From the NCBI RefSeq assembly GCF_001421705.1, contig NZ_LMKO01000025.1, positions 1 to 64,000 of the forward strand: DNA of 64,000 nt. Direction: 5' to 3'. Below the pieces are notes generated by a model that was given only the letters and a program-made list of their open reading frames with translations, searched no databases and had not been told where the DNA came from. The first letter of the stretch is position 1. The number at the start of each line of letters is the position of its first letter. Positions 1 to 7,332 of the stretch are shown here, in pieces. The stretch comes from Xylophilus sp. Leaf220. GTDB lineage: Bacteria; Pseudomonadota; Gammaproteobacteria; Burkholderiales; Burkholderiaceae_C. A program made the position numbers and the translations under genes.

Positions 1-20
1 GGGGTCGCCTTTCTTTGGTT

Positions 21-46
21 CCTTTCTTTGGCGAAGCAAAGAAAGG
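21..46. repeat. REP-like hairpin element
   Basis: A near-perfect inverted repeat. CCTTTCTTTG at 21-30 pairs with CAAAGAAAGG at 37-46 around the loop GCGAAG. The left arm is preceded by a partial direct copy (TTTCTTTGG at 10-18). Hairpins of this type are common intergenic REP-like elements or terminators in GC-rich proteobacteria. It probably lies in the 3' flank of a gene to the left of the window. No gene is visible in 1-205. Confidence 0.6.
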
Positions 47-136
47 GACTCGCCCGCGGGGGCGAAATCCCCGCCTCCGGACTTGAAAGCCGCAGCGCAG
101 CGACGAGCAGCAGCGCCAACTAAAAGCCGGGTGCGG

Positions 137-170
137 CCCTCACCCCCACCCTCTCCCAAGGGGAGAGGGG
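137..170. repeat. REP-like palindrome
   Basis: CCCTCTCCC at 149-157 and GGGAGAGGG at 161-169 form a 9-bp stem with the loop AAG, preceded by a pyrimidine-rich CCCTCACCCC stretch. This arrangement resembles a widely dispersed intergenic repeat of gamma- and betaproteobacteria. It sits about 35 bp beyond the stop of the TetR gene and could also help end that transcript. Confidence 0.6.
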
Positions 171-205
171 CCAAGGCAGAACAGCCTGGTCATCAGCCGT
201 ACCCC

Positions 206-856
206 TCACCCCCTCAACACATACCCCAGCACCACGTCGCAGATGTGGTTCAGCCGCTCGTGTCGCGCCTTCGGCGTCATCAGGTCCCGCGCGAAGATCG
301 CCGACAGGGTGAAGCGGTTCGACAGATAGAAGTACGCCATCCCGGCGATCGAGACGTAGAGCTGCACCGGGTCGATCCCGCCGCGGAAGCTGCCGTCGAG
401 CCGGCCGCGCTCCAGGATCGCGCCCAGCGTTTCCACCAACGGGGAGTTCACGTCCTGCGCCTTGCGCGACTGGGCCAGGTGCCGGCCCTGGTGCAGGTTC
501 TCGCTGTTCAGGAAGGTCATGAACTCGGGGTGCGCGATGTAGTAGTCCCAGGTGAACTCGGTCAGGCGCCGCAGGGCCTGGGCGGGCGGCATGTCCTGCA
601 GGTGCAGGGCCTGCTCGGCCTGGCGGATGCGGGCGTAGGAGGCTTCCAGCACCGCCAGGAACAGGTCGTCCTTGCTGCCGAAGTAGTAGTAGAGCAGCCG
701 CTTGTTGAGGCCCGCCTGCTCGGCGATCCGGTCGACCCGGGCGCCCGACAGGCCGTGCTGGGCGAACTCGGCGCTCGCCGCGTCGAGGATCGCCTGCTGG
801 GAGCGTTCCGCGTCGCGGGAGCGCGGGCCGGGCGGGGTGTCGGCGGGAGTGTCCAT
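206..856 (-). CDS. TetR/AcrR family transcriptional regulator
   Basis: A 216-residue one-component repressor of the TetR family. The N-terminal helix-turn-helix (about residues 20-65) has the family signature around GLNKRLLYYYFGSKDDLF, where the recognition helix is followed by the Y-F-x-S-K-D-L motif. The C-terminal half is the variable ligand and dimer domain, so the effector cannot be read. The start at 856 puts the HTH at the usual distance from the N terminus; an upstream ATG at 1009 would run deep into ribH. The gene follows ribH on the same strand with 34 bp between them. A perfect palindrome at 865-880 lies just before its start codon, which suggests autoregulation. It is not clear whether it controls ribH or a distant target. 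Confidence 0.9.
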   Translation of the reverse strand: MDTPADTPPGPRSRDAERSQQAILDAASAEFAQHGLSGARVDRIAEQAGLNKRLLYYYFGSKDDLFLAVLEASYARIRQAEQALHLQDMPPAQALRRLTEFTWDYYIAHPEFMTFLNSENLHQGRHLAQSRKAQDVNSPLVETLGAILERGRLDGSFRGGIDPVQLYVSIAGMAYFYLSNRFTLSAIFARDLMTPKARHERLNHICDVVLGYVLRG

Positions 857-864
857 GCCGCTAG

Positions 865-880
865 TTAACCAAAAGGTTAA
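865..880. promoter_or_regulatory. Palindromic operator, probably for the adjacent TetR
   Basis: TTAACC-AAAA-GGTTAA, a perfect 6+4+6 palindrome, lies 9 bp upstream of the TetR start codon and 10 bp beyond the ribH stop. Its size and position fit a TetR-family autoregulatory operator. It could alternatively be a small 3' hairpin of ribH, but there is no adjoining U-tract. Confidence 0.5.
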
Positions 881-890
881 TAGAGCCGCT

Positions 891-1427
891 TCAGGGCTGG
901 GCGGGGGCGGGCAGGCTGCGCAGGGTTTCCAGGGTGCGCAGGCAGGCGTCGGCCACTTCCTTGCCCTTGACGGTGAAGTGCGCCTGGAAGAACTCGCGGT
1001 GCTCGGCATGTTCGTGGAAATGGTGGGGCGTGAGCACGGCGGAGAACACCGGCACGCCGTGGTCGAGCTGCACCCGCATCAGCCCGTCGATCACCGCGGT
1101 GGCGACGAAGTCGTGGCGGTAGATGCCGCCGTCGACCACCAGGGCGCAGGCGACGATGGCGTCGAAACGGCTGCTGCGGGCCAGGGCCTGGGCGTGCAGC
1201 GGGATCTCGAAGGCGCCCGGCACGTCGAAGAGCTGCACCGCCGACGCCGGCACGCCGCGGGCGGCCGTCTCGGCCATGAACGCCTGGTGGGCGCGGCCGA
1301 CGATGTCGGCATGCCAGTTGGCCTGGACGTAGGCGATGCGCGGCGCGGAGGCGGCGCTGTGGCTGCCGGAGCCCGAGAACGAGGTGGCCGAGCGGATGTT
1401 GGCGACGGAGGTGTCGGTCTGACGCAT
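891..1427 (-). CDS. ribH: 6,7-dimethyl-8-ribityllumazine synthase (RibH)
   Basis: Lumazine synthase condenses 5-amino-6-ribitylamino-uracil with 3,4-dihydroxy-2-butanone 4-phosphate, the penultimate step of riboflavin synthesis in the cytoplasm. The 178-residue protein carries the family core: the substrate-binding DVPGAFEIP segment, then GGIYRHDFVA with the catalytic His, then an FSAVLTPHHF segment in the second binding region. The length and the GGIYRHDF variant resemble the type II (RibH2) enzymes of some proteobacteria rather than the classical 60-mer type (inference). The start at 1427 is chosen because the FMN riboswitch ends about 145 bp upstream. The gene stands apart from other rib genes, so it is probably an FMN-controlled single gene or a ribH-tetR pair. 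Confidence 0.93.
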   Translation of the reverse strand: MRQTDTSVANIRSATSFSGSGSHSAASAPRIAYVQANWHADIVGRAHQAFMAETAARGVPASAVQLFDVPGAFEIPLHAQALARSSRFDAIVACALVVDGGIYRHDFVATAVIDGLMRVQLDHGVPVFSAVLTPHHFHEHAEHREFFQAHFTVKGKEVADACLRTLETLRSLPAPAQP

Positions 1428-1570
1428 GGATGTTCCAGAAAAATCGCGTGGGCAAGATGGACCAGAGCCAGGGCGATCACGCGCCGCCACGGCAGGCGCA
1501 CGGCACGCGGCCCGCCCGTCGACGACACGACAACGAGCGGGCCCGCGCAGTGCGGCGGCCGGGGCGGCGC

Positions 1571-1751
1571 GCGTTCTCTTTCATCCGGACTGTCACCGTC
1601 GGCCCCGGGATCGCACCGGGTCTGCTGACCCGGCCACCCGCGGCGCCCTTGCAGGAAAGGGTGCCGCGGTTGGCCGGCGCTCGCGGGCTCGTGCCGGCCC
1701 GCAGGCCCGCCATCACCGCCGGTAGGGAGTTGCACCCTGCCCTGAGAACGC
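1571..1751 (-). promoter_or_regulatory. FMN riboswitch (RFN element)
   Basis: Read on the minus strand, the element starts with TTCTCAGGGC and AGGGTGCAACTCCC, continues with TACCGGCGGTGATGG, and closes with GACGGTGACAGTCCGGATG and AAAGAGAA. These are the conserved blocks of the six-helix FMN aptamer. The closing stem pairs the 5' and 3' ends (GTTCTC with GAGAAC). About 145 nt separate it from the ribH start. I see no strong terminator stem with a U-run there, so control of translation initiation is more likely (inference). FMN binding should repress ribH. Confidence 0.95.
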
Positions 1752-1894
1752 TTGTGTCCCGGCGCGGTGCGAACGACCGTGCCGGGGCGGCGCGATTGTA
1801 GGCGGCGGTGGCGTTTCCTGCCTGCGGCGGCGGGGCAGGGGGCTCGCATAATGATCCGGATTCTTCGCACCCATTCTCAGAAAGAGACTTCTCC

Positions 1895-3598
1895 ATGACG
1901 CGTCAACTCGCCGGCCACCTGATCGTCGAATGCCTGGCCGCCCAGGGCGTGACCCATGCCTTCGGCGTGCCGGGCGAAAGCTTCCTGGCCGTGCTCGACG
2001 GCTTCCACACCTACGGCGAGGCGGTCCGCTTCGTGACCTGCCGGCAGGAGGGCGGCGCCGCCTTCATGGCCGAGGCGCACGGCAAGCTGACCGGCCGGCC
2101 GGGGGTCTGCTTCGTCACCCGCGGGCCGGGTGCCACCAATGCCTCGATCGGGGTGCATACCGCGTTCCAGGATTCGACGCCGATGGTGCTGTTCATCGGC
2201 GACGTGGGCAGCGATTTCCGCGACCGCGAAGCCTTCCAGGAGGTCGATTTCCAGAGCTTCTTCGGCCCCAGCACCAAGGGCATGGCCAAGCGGGTGGAGC
2301 GGATCGACGACGCCGCCCGCATCCCCGAGTACATCGCCCGCGCCTTCGCCACCGCGATGGCCGGTCGGCCCGGCCCGGTGGTGCTGGTGCTGCCCGAGGA
2401 CATGCTGCGCGAGATGGTCGACGTGCCTGCGCTGCCGCGGGTGGAGCCGGTGCCGATCGGCGCCGACGCGGCCGCCATCGCCCGGCTGCAGCAGATGCTG
2501 ATGCAGGCCGAGCGGCCCTTCGTGATCGCCGGCGGCCCGGGGTGGACGCCGGCCGCGGCGCGGGACCTGCAGTGCTTCGCCGAAGCCTGGCAGCTGCCGG
2601 TGGGCAACGCCTTCCGCTTCCAGGACACCTTCGACAACCACCACCCGTTGTATGCCGGCGACGTGGGCATCGGCATCAACCCGGCGCTGGCGCAGCGGGT
2701 GCGAGACGCCGACCTGGTGCTGGCCCTGGGCCCGCGCCTGGGCGAGATGACCACCGGCGGCTACACCCTGCTGCAGGCGCCGCGGCCGCTGCAGACGCTG
2801 GTGCACGTGCATGCCGGCGCGGACGAACTCAACCGCGTCTACCAGGCCGACCTGGCGATCAACGCCACGCCCGGCCCGCTGGCCGCGGCGCTGGCCGTGC
2901 TTCCGGCGCCGGCCAGCGTGCCCTGGGCCGAGAACACCCGCGCCGCCGCGGCCGACTACCTCGCCAACCTGGTGCCGCAGCCGCTGCCGGGCGACATCGA
3001 CATGCCGGCGATCGTGGCCGCGCTGCAGAAGCACCTGCCGGCCGACGCGGTGCTGACCAACGGCGCCGGCAACTTCGCGAGCTGGGTGCACCGGTTCTTC
3101 CGCCACCACGGCCTGGCCAAGGGCCACAAGACCCAGTTGGCGCCGACCGTGGGCGCGATGGGGTACGGCGTGCCGGCCGGCATCGCGGCCAGCATCGCCA
3201 CCGGCCGCACGGCGTTCACCATCGCGGGCGACGGCGACTTCCTGATGAACGGGCAGGAATTGGCGACCGCCATGCAGCACGGCGGCAAGAGCATCGTGCT
3301 GCTGCTCGACAACGGCATGTTCGGCACCATCCGGATGCACCAGGAGCGCGAGTACCCGACCAACGTCGGCGCCAACAGCGGCACCCGGCTGCACAACCCG
3401 GATTTCTGCGCGCTGGCCCAGGCCTACGGCTATGCGGCCGAGAAGGTGGTGCGCACCGAGGAATTCGAGCCGGCGCTGCAGCGCGCCCTGGCCCGCGACA
3501 CCGGCACCCTGATCCTGGTGCCGCTCGACCCGGAGGTGATCTCGACCCGCGGCACCCTGGCCGCGATCACGCGGAAGGCGCTGACCCAGCTCGGCTGA
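1895..3598 (+). CDS. ThDP-dependent acetolactate synthase-like enzyme
   Basis: A 567-residue thiamine-diphosphate enzyme of the acetolactate synthase/benzoylformate decarboxylase superfamily. The N-terminal pyrimidine-binding domain has the conserved Glu in GVPGESF (residue 28). The middle domain is of the DHS-like type, and the C-terminal domain carries the metal/ThDP motif GDGDFLMN (residues 445-452). There is no neighbouring regulatory small subunit and no ilvC, so it is unlikely to be the main branched-chain biosynthetic enzyme. The substrate could be pyruvate or another 2-oxo acid and cannot be assigned. The start at 1895 follows an AGAAAGAGA ribosome-binding site; an upstream ATG at 1808 lacks one. 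It is transcribed alone, away from the FMN riboswitch. Confidence 0.9.
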   Translation: MTRQLAGHLIVECLAAQGVTHAFGVPGESFLAVLDGFHTYGEAVRFVTCRQEGGAAFMAEAHGKLTGRPGVCFVTRGPGATNASIGVHTAFQDSTPMVLFIGDVGSDFRDREAFQEVDFQSFFGPSTKGMAKRVERIDDAARIPEYIARAFATAMAGRPGPVVLVLPEDMLREMVDVPALPRVEPVPIGADAAAIARLQQMLMQAERPFVIAGGPGWTPAAARDLQCFAEAWQLPVGNAFRFQDTFDNHHPLYAGDVGIGINPALAQRVRDADLVLALGPRLGEMTTGGYTLLQAPRPLQTLVHVHAGADELNRVYQADLAINATPGPLAAALAVLPAPASVPWAENTRAAAADYLANLVPQPLPGDIDMPAIVAALQKHLPADAVLTNGAGNFASWVHRFFRHHGLAKGHKTQLAPTVGAMGYGVPAGIAASIATGRTAFTIAGDGDFLMNGQELATAMQHGGKSIVLLLDNGMFGTIRMHQEREYPTNVGANSGTRLHNPDFCALAQAYGYAAEKVVRTEEFEPALQRALARDTGTLILVPLDPEVISTRGTLAAITRKALTQLG

Positions 3599-3623
3599 GG
3601 TCGCCGGGCCGTGCCAGCCCGTC

Positions 3624-3640
3624 GCTATTGAATCGATAGC
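3624..3640. repeat. 17-bp dispersed palindrome, copy 1
   Basis: GCTATTGAATCGATAGC, with 5-bp arms GCTAT/ATAGC. It lies 25 bp after the stop of the ThDP enzyme gene, in the gap between two convergent genes. It belongs to a family with further copies at 23316, 26589, 40735 and 44339. Confidence 0.7.
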
Positions 3641-3718
3641 AACCGGCCGGCGACTGGCGCCGGCTGCGGGCCGATTTCATCCGCATGCGAGGGCGAGCCG
3701 GCCATTCGGCCTGCACGC

Positions 3719-4027
3719 TCAGCCCCGCGGCAGCTGCGCCTGCAGGTGCCGCAGCTGCTGCTCCAGCGCGTCGATGCGGTCGAGGTAGCGCAGGCAGACC
3801 GACACCGCGTAGAGGTCCAGGTCGAGGTCGTCGCGCAGCCGGCTCGCGGTGCGCACGGTGACGGTGCAACGGCTGGTGAAGGTCCATCCGCCGGGGGCGC
3901 CGTCGGGCGCGAGCGCGCCGTAGTCCACCAGGCTGCGCACCTCGTCCTCGGTCAGGTTCGAGGCCTGTACCAGTTCGTCGAGCGAGACGGCGGCGCCGCG
4001 GGGCACGGAGGGGTCGGGGGTGTTCAT
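3719..4027 (-). CDS. cbpM: Chaperone modulator CbpM
   Basis: A 102-residue MerR-HTH-type protein, the specific partner and inhibitor of the DnaJ-like co-chaperone CbpA. The N-terminal half carries the winged-helix segment VSLDELVQASNLTEDEVRSL. The C-terminal half is a hydrophobic, Leu-rich helix (YLDRIDALEQQLRHLQ) that suits dimerisation or contact with the J domain. Its ATG overlaps the cbpA stop codon by four bases (ATGA), so the two are translationally coupled. Length and gene order match cbpA-cbpM in other proteobacteria. Confidence 0.9.
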   Translation of the reverse strand: MNTPDPSVPRGAAVSLDELVQASNLTEDEVRSLVDYGALAPDGAPGGWTFTSRCTVTVRTASRLRDDLDLDLYAVSVCLRYLDRIDALEQQLRHLQAQLPRG

Positions 4028-5025
4028 CGCGGTGCCTCCTCGGCGAAGTGCGCGCGCGGCGCGAATGACGATGCGGCGGCCAGTTCGGCCATCAGTTCCT
4101 TCTCGCGGGCGGTGGGGGTGCCGGGCACGTCGATCCGCACCACCGCGTAGATGTCGCCGGCGGTGCCGCCGGGCTTCGGCAGGCCGCGGCCGGCCAGGCG
4201 CAGCTTGCGGCCGGCGCGGGTGCCGGGCGGCACGGTGAGCAGCAGGGCGCCCCCGGGGGCGGGCACCTCGATCTCGGCGCCCAGCACCGCTTCCCACGGT
4301 GCGAGCGGCAGGTCGAGGTAGAGGTCGTGCTGGCTCACCCGGAACAGCGGATGCGGCGCGAGCGCGACGTGCAGGTAGACGTCGCCGTCGCGCCCGCCGT
4401 GGCGGCCCTTGCCGCCGCGCCCGCGCAGCCGCAGCTTCTGCCCCTCGACCGTGCCGGGCGGCACGGTGACCTGCAGGGTGCGCGCCACGCGGCGGATGCG
4501 GCCGTCTTCCCCGGGTTCGGGCACCGACAGCTCCATCTGCAGCGTGGTGCCGTGGAAGGCGTCTTCGAGCGAGACCGTCACCGGCGTGTCGAAATCCTCG
4601 CCGGGCTCCGGGCCGTCGTCCCGCGCGGCGGCGCGGCCGCCGAAACCACCGAAGCCGCCGCGGCCCGCGCCCATCTGCGCGAAGAGGTCGGCCAGGTCGA
4701 TGTCGTCGAAGCCCTGCATGTCGGGCCGCGCGCCGGCAGCGCCCGTGTCGGCTGCGCCCGGACCGCCGGTGCCGCCCCAGCCGGGCGGCGGCCGGAAGGG
4801 CTGGCCCTCGGGCGGGCGGCCCAGGGCGTCGTAGGCGGCGCGCTTCTCCGGGTTCTTGAGGGTGGCGTAGGCCTCGCCGATCTCCTTGAACTTCTCGCCG
4901 CTGGCCGCGTCGCCCGACACGTCGGGATGGTGCTCCCGCGCCAGCTTGCGGTAGGCCTTCTTGATGTCGTCGGCGCTGGCCTCGCGCGCCACGCCCAGGG
5001 TCTGGTAGTAATCCTTGTACTGCAT
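4024..5025 (-). CDS. cbpA: DnaJ-like co-chaperone CbpA
   Basis: A 333-residue class II J protein that stimulates the DnaK ATPase and, in E. coli, also binds curved DNA. The J domain (about 1-70) has the essential HPD motif in REHHPDVSG. A Gly/Ala/Pro-rich linker follows (about 75-140, including GAGRGGFGGFGGR). Two DnaJ C-terminal beta domains occupy about 150-325 (TPVTVSLEDAFHGTT and VPPGTRAGRKLRL). The Cys-rich zinc domain of DnaJ itself is absent, which separates it from a dnaJ paralogue. It lies directly upstream of cbpM and forms a two-gene operon with it. Confidence 0.93.
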   Translation of the reverse strand: MQYKDYYQTLGVAREASADDIKKAYRKLAREHHPDVSGDAASGEKFKEIGEAYATLKNPEKRAAYDALGRPPEGQPFRPPPGWGGTGGPGAADTGAAGARPDMQGFDDIDLADLFAQMGAGRGGFGGFGGRAAARDDGPEPGEDFDTPVTVSLEDAFHGTTLQMELSVPEPGEDGRIRRVARTLQVTVPPGTVEGQKLRLRGRGGKGRHGGRDGDVYLHVALAPHPLFRVSQHDLYLDLPLAPWEAVLGAEIEVPAPGGALLLTVPPGTRAGRKLRLAGRGLPKPGGTAGDIYAVVRIDVPGTPTAREKELMAELAAASSFAPRAHFAEEAPR

Positions 5026-5138
5026 GCCGTGCCTTGTCCGCGGCCCGGGATGGCCGCCGGATCACGATAGCGCAGCCCGCCCGCGCCGCGGCGGCGGATT
5101 CCAATTGGTTACAGCGCGGCGTCCGTGCCGGGCCATGT

Positions 5139-7289
5139 TCAGAACCGGGCGCGCAGTGTGACGAACAGCTCGCGCGGCGCGCCGGGCAGGATCAGGTTGT
5201 CCACGCTGCCGTGGGCCGACACGTAGTAGCGCTTGTCGGTGGCGTTCTTCAGGTTGGCCGCGATCTCGTAGGGGCCGGTGCGCCACACCGCGGCCAGGTC
5301 GGCGCTCACGTAGCCGGGCAGCGTGACCTGGTTGGTGAGCGAGGTGAAGCGCGCGCCCACCAGTTGCAGCCCGCCGCCCGCGCTGAAACCGGCGCCCAGG
5401 TCCTTCATCGCCCAGACCGAGCCGGAATGCCGCGGCGTCAGCGCCGCCGTCTTGCCGAGCGCCGCCACCTGCGCGATCGGCAACTGGTTGGTGCGGGTGG
5501 TGGCGAGCGACTCGACCATCTTGCCGTCGAGGTACGCATAGCCGGCGCTCAGGTCCCAGCGGCCGGGCAGGCGGCCGCTGGCGGTCAGCTCCAGGCCGTT
5601 GGTGCGCTGGGTGCCGACGTTGATCTGCCGCGCCGGGTTGGCCGGGTCGGTGTTCTTGATGTTGGTGCGCTCCAGCGAGAAGAGCGCTGCGGTGGTGGAG
5701 AGCGCGCCGTCGAGGAAATCGAGCTTGGCGCCGATCTCGCGGTTGGTGGTGATCTCGGGTGCCGCGCCGGCGATGGCCGCGCTCAGCGCGAAGGTCTCGG
5801 CCGAGGGCTGGAACGACCGGCTCACCGAGGCGTAGTACGACTGCGATTCCGACGGCTGCCACACCAGGCCGGCGCGCGGGCTGATCTTGGTGTCGCTGCG
5901 CTCCAGGCTGTTCAGCTTGCGCTCGAAGCTGGTCGCCTGGCCGAAGTCGTCGTAGCGCAGGCCGACCAGCGCCTTCCACTGCGGCGCCAGGGTGATCTGG
6001 TTCTGCGCATACACGGCGCGGGTGTCGAAGGTCGAGTTGCTGGGAATGGCGCTGTCGGCCAGGTAAGCCGCCGCGGCGATGGCGGGCGGCACCCGGCCGG
6101 CGGGGTCGAGCAGCGGCACGGTGTCGACCACGCCGCCCGAGACGGAGTAGGCGCGCTTCTTCTGGCGGCCGAACTCGGTGCCCACCAGCCACTCCTGGCG
6201 CAGGCCGAAGAGCTGGTTCTGCCAGGTCAGGTCGGTCTGGTTGAACCAGCCGCTCTCCTGGCGCTGGACGGAGCTGCGGGTGCGGCCGACGGTCATCGCC
6301 ACCGGGTTGGTGTCGCCGCTCGGCAGGGTGTTGAAGCGGTCGAGGGTGTACTCGGAGTAGCGGGCGATGTTGCGCAGCTTCAGCGTGTCGCCGAAGCGGT
6401 GGTTGAGCGTGGCGGTGAAGGACTCGACCCGGCTGGTGGTGGTGTCGTCGCGCCGCGCGTTGCCCGAGCCGTAGTAGGTCGACGGCGCCACCGGCACCGG
6501 CCGGCCGTTGAGCGCCGGGATGCCGAAGTCGGTCAGGCGCTGGTCGCGGGCGTTGGTGTACTGCAGCAGCAGGTCGGTGGCGCTGCCGAGCTTCAAGGCC
6601 AGCGCCGGCGCGAAGTGGAACCGGTCGAGGAACTGCTGGTCGCGGTAGCTGCCCGAATCCTCCCGCGAGACGTTGAGCCGGAACGCCGCCGACTCGCCCA
6701 GCGGCGTGTTGATGTCTCCGGTGAGGCGCTTGGTGCTGTGGCTGCCCAGGGTGACGCCCGCCTCGCCGAAGGTGCTGCCGAAGACCGGCTTCTTGGTGAC
6801 GCGGTTGATCAGCCCGCCCGAGGACCCGCGGCCGTAGAGCACGGCGGCCGGGCCCTTCAGCACCTCGATGCGCTCCACGTCCGCCAGGTCGCGGAAATAG
6901 AGCGCGTCGTCGCGCACGCCGTCGACGAACTGGTCGGCGATGGCGCTGAAGCCGCGGATGTTGACCTGGTCGCGCTGGCCGTCGCCGCTGCTGAAGGCCA
7001 CGCCCGGCACGTTGCGCAGCGCGTCCTGCACCGACATCGCCGCCTGGTCGCGCAGCAGCTGCTGCGGCACTACGTTGACCGCCTGCGGCACGTCGCGCAG
7101 CGGGGCGCTGCCCTTGGTGGCGGTGGTGGCGGCGGCGGGCGAGTAGCCCTCGCTCTCGCCGGCGGCGTTGACGGTCACCTCGCGCAGCTGGGTACCGGCC
7201 GGGGCCGGTTGCGCATGCGCCGCCCCGCCCGCGGCGAGGGCGAACAGCGCGGTGCAGAGTGCGTTGAGGGGAAATGCGGGAGTGTTCAT
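5139..7289 (-). CDS. TonB-dependent siderophore receptor (Fiu-like)
   Basis: A 716-residue outer-membrane receptor for a ferric siderophore. It has a signal peptide ending at AAHAQ (about residue 26). The plug domain (about 50-160) contains TKGSAPLRDVPQAVNVV and VERIEVLKGPAAVLYG. A 22-strand barrel follows, ending in LFVTLRARF with the C-terminal Phe needed for outer-membrane assembly. The plug resembles catecholate receptors of the Fiu type, but ligand assignment from sequence is unreliable. It lies 43 bp downstream of a second receptor on the same strand, which suggests co-transcription. I see no Fur box in the short gap. Confidence 0.92.
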   Translation of the reverse strand: MNTPAFPLNALCTALFALAAGGAAHAQPAPAGTQLREVTVNAAGESEGYSPAAATTATKGSAPLRDVPQAVNVVPQQLLRDQAAMSVQDALRNVPGVAFSSGDGQRDQVNIRGFSAIADQFVDGVRDDALYFRDLADVERIEVLKGPAAVLYGRGSSGGLINRVTKKPVFGSTFGEAGVTLGSHSTKRLTGDINTPLGESAAFRLNVSREDSGSYRDQQFLDRFHFAPALALKLGSATDLLLQYTNARDQRLTDFGIPALNGRPVPVAPSTYYGSGNARRDDTTTSRVESFTATLNHRFGDTLKLRNIARYSEYTLDRFNTLPSGDTNPVAMTVGRTRSSVQRQESGWFNQTDLTWQNQLFGLRQEWLVGTEFGRQKKRAYSVSGGVVDTVPLLDPAGRVPPAIAAAAYLADSAIPSNSTFDTRAVYAQNQITLAPQWKALVGLRYDDFGQATSFERKLNSLERSDTKISPRAGLVWQPSESQSYYASVSRSFQPSAETFALSAAIAGAAPEITTNREIGAKLDFLDGALSTTAALFSLERTNIKNTDPANPARQINVGTQRTNGLELTASGRLPGRWDLSAGYAYLDGKMVESLATTRTNQLPIAQVAALGKTAALTPRHSGSVWAMKDLGAGFSAGGGLQLVGARFTSLTNQVTLPGYVSADLAAVWRTGPYEIAANLKNATDKRYYVSAHGSVDNLILPGAPRELFVTLRARF

Positions 7290-7332
7290 GGTGTGTGCCT
7301 GCAGCGGGACTGGGAGGGGGCGTGGAGCGCGG

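Noticed and set aside
1808-1894. Upstream start for the ThDP enzyme
   Set aside because: It adds 29 residues not found in the family and has no ribosome-binding site, whereas 1895 follows AGAAAGAGA.
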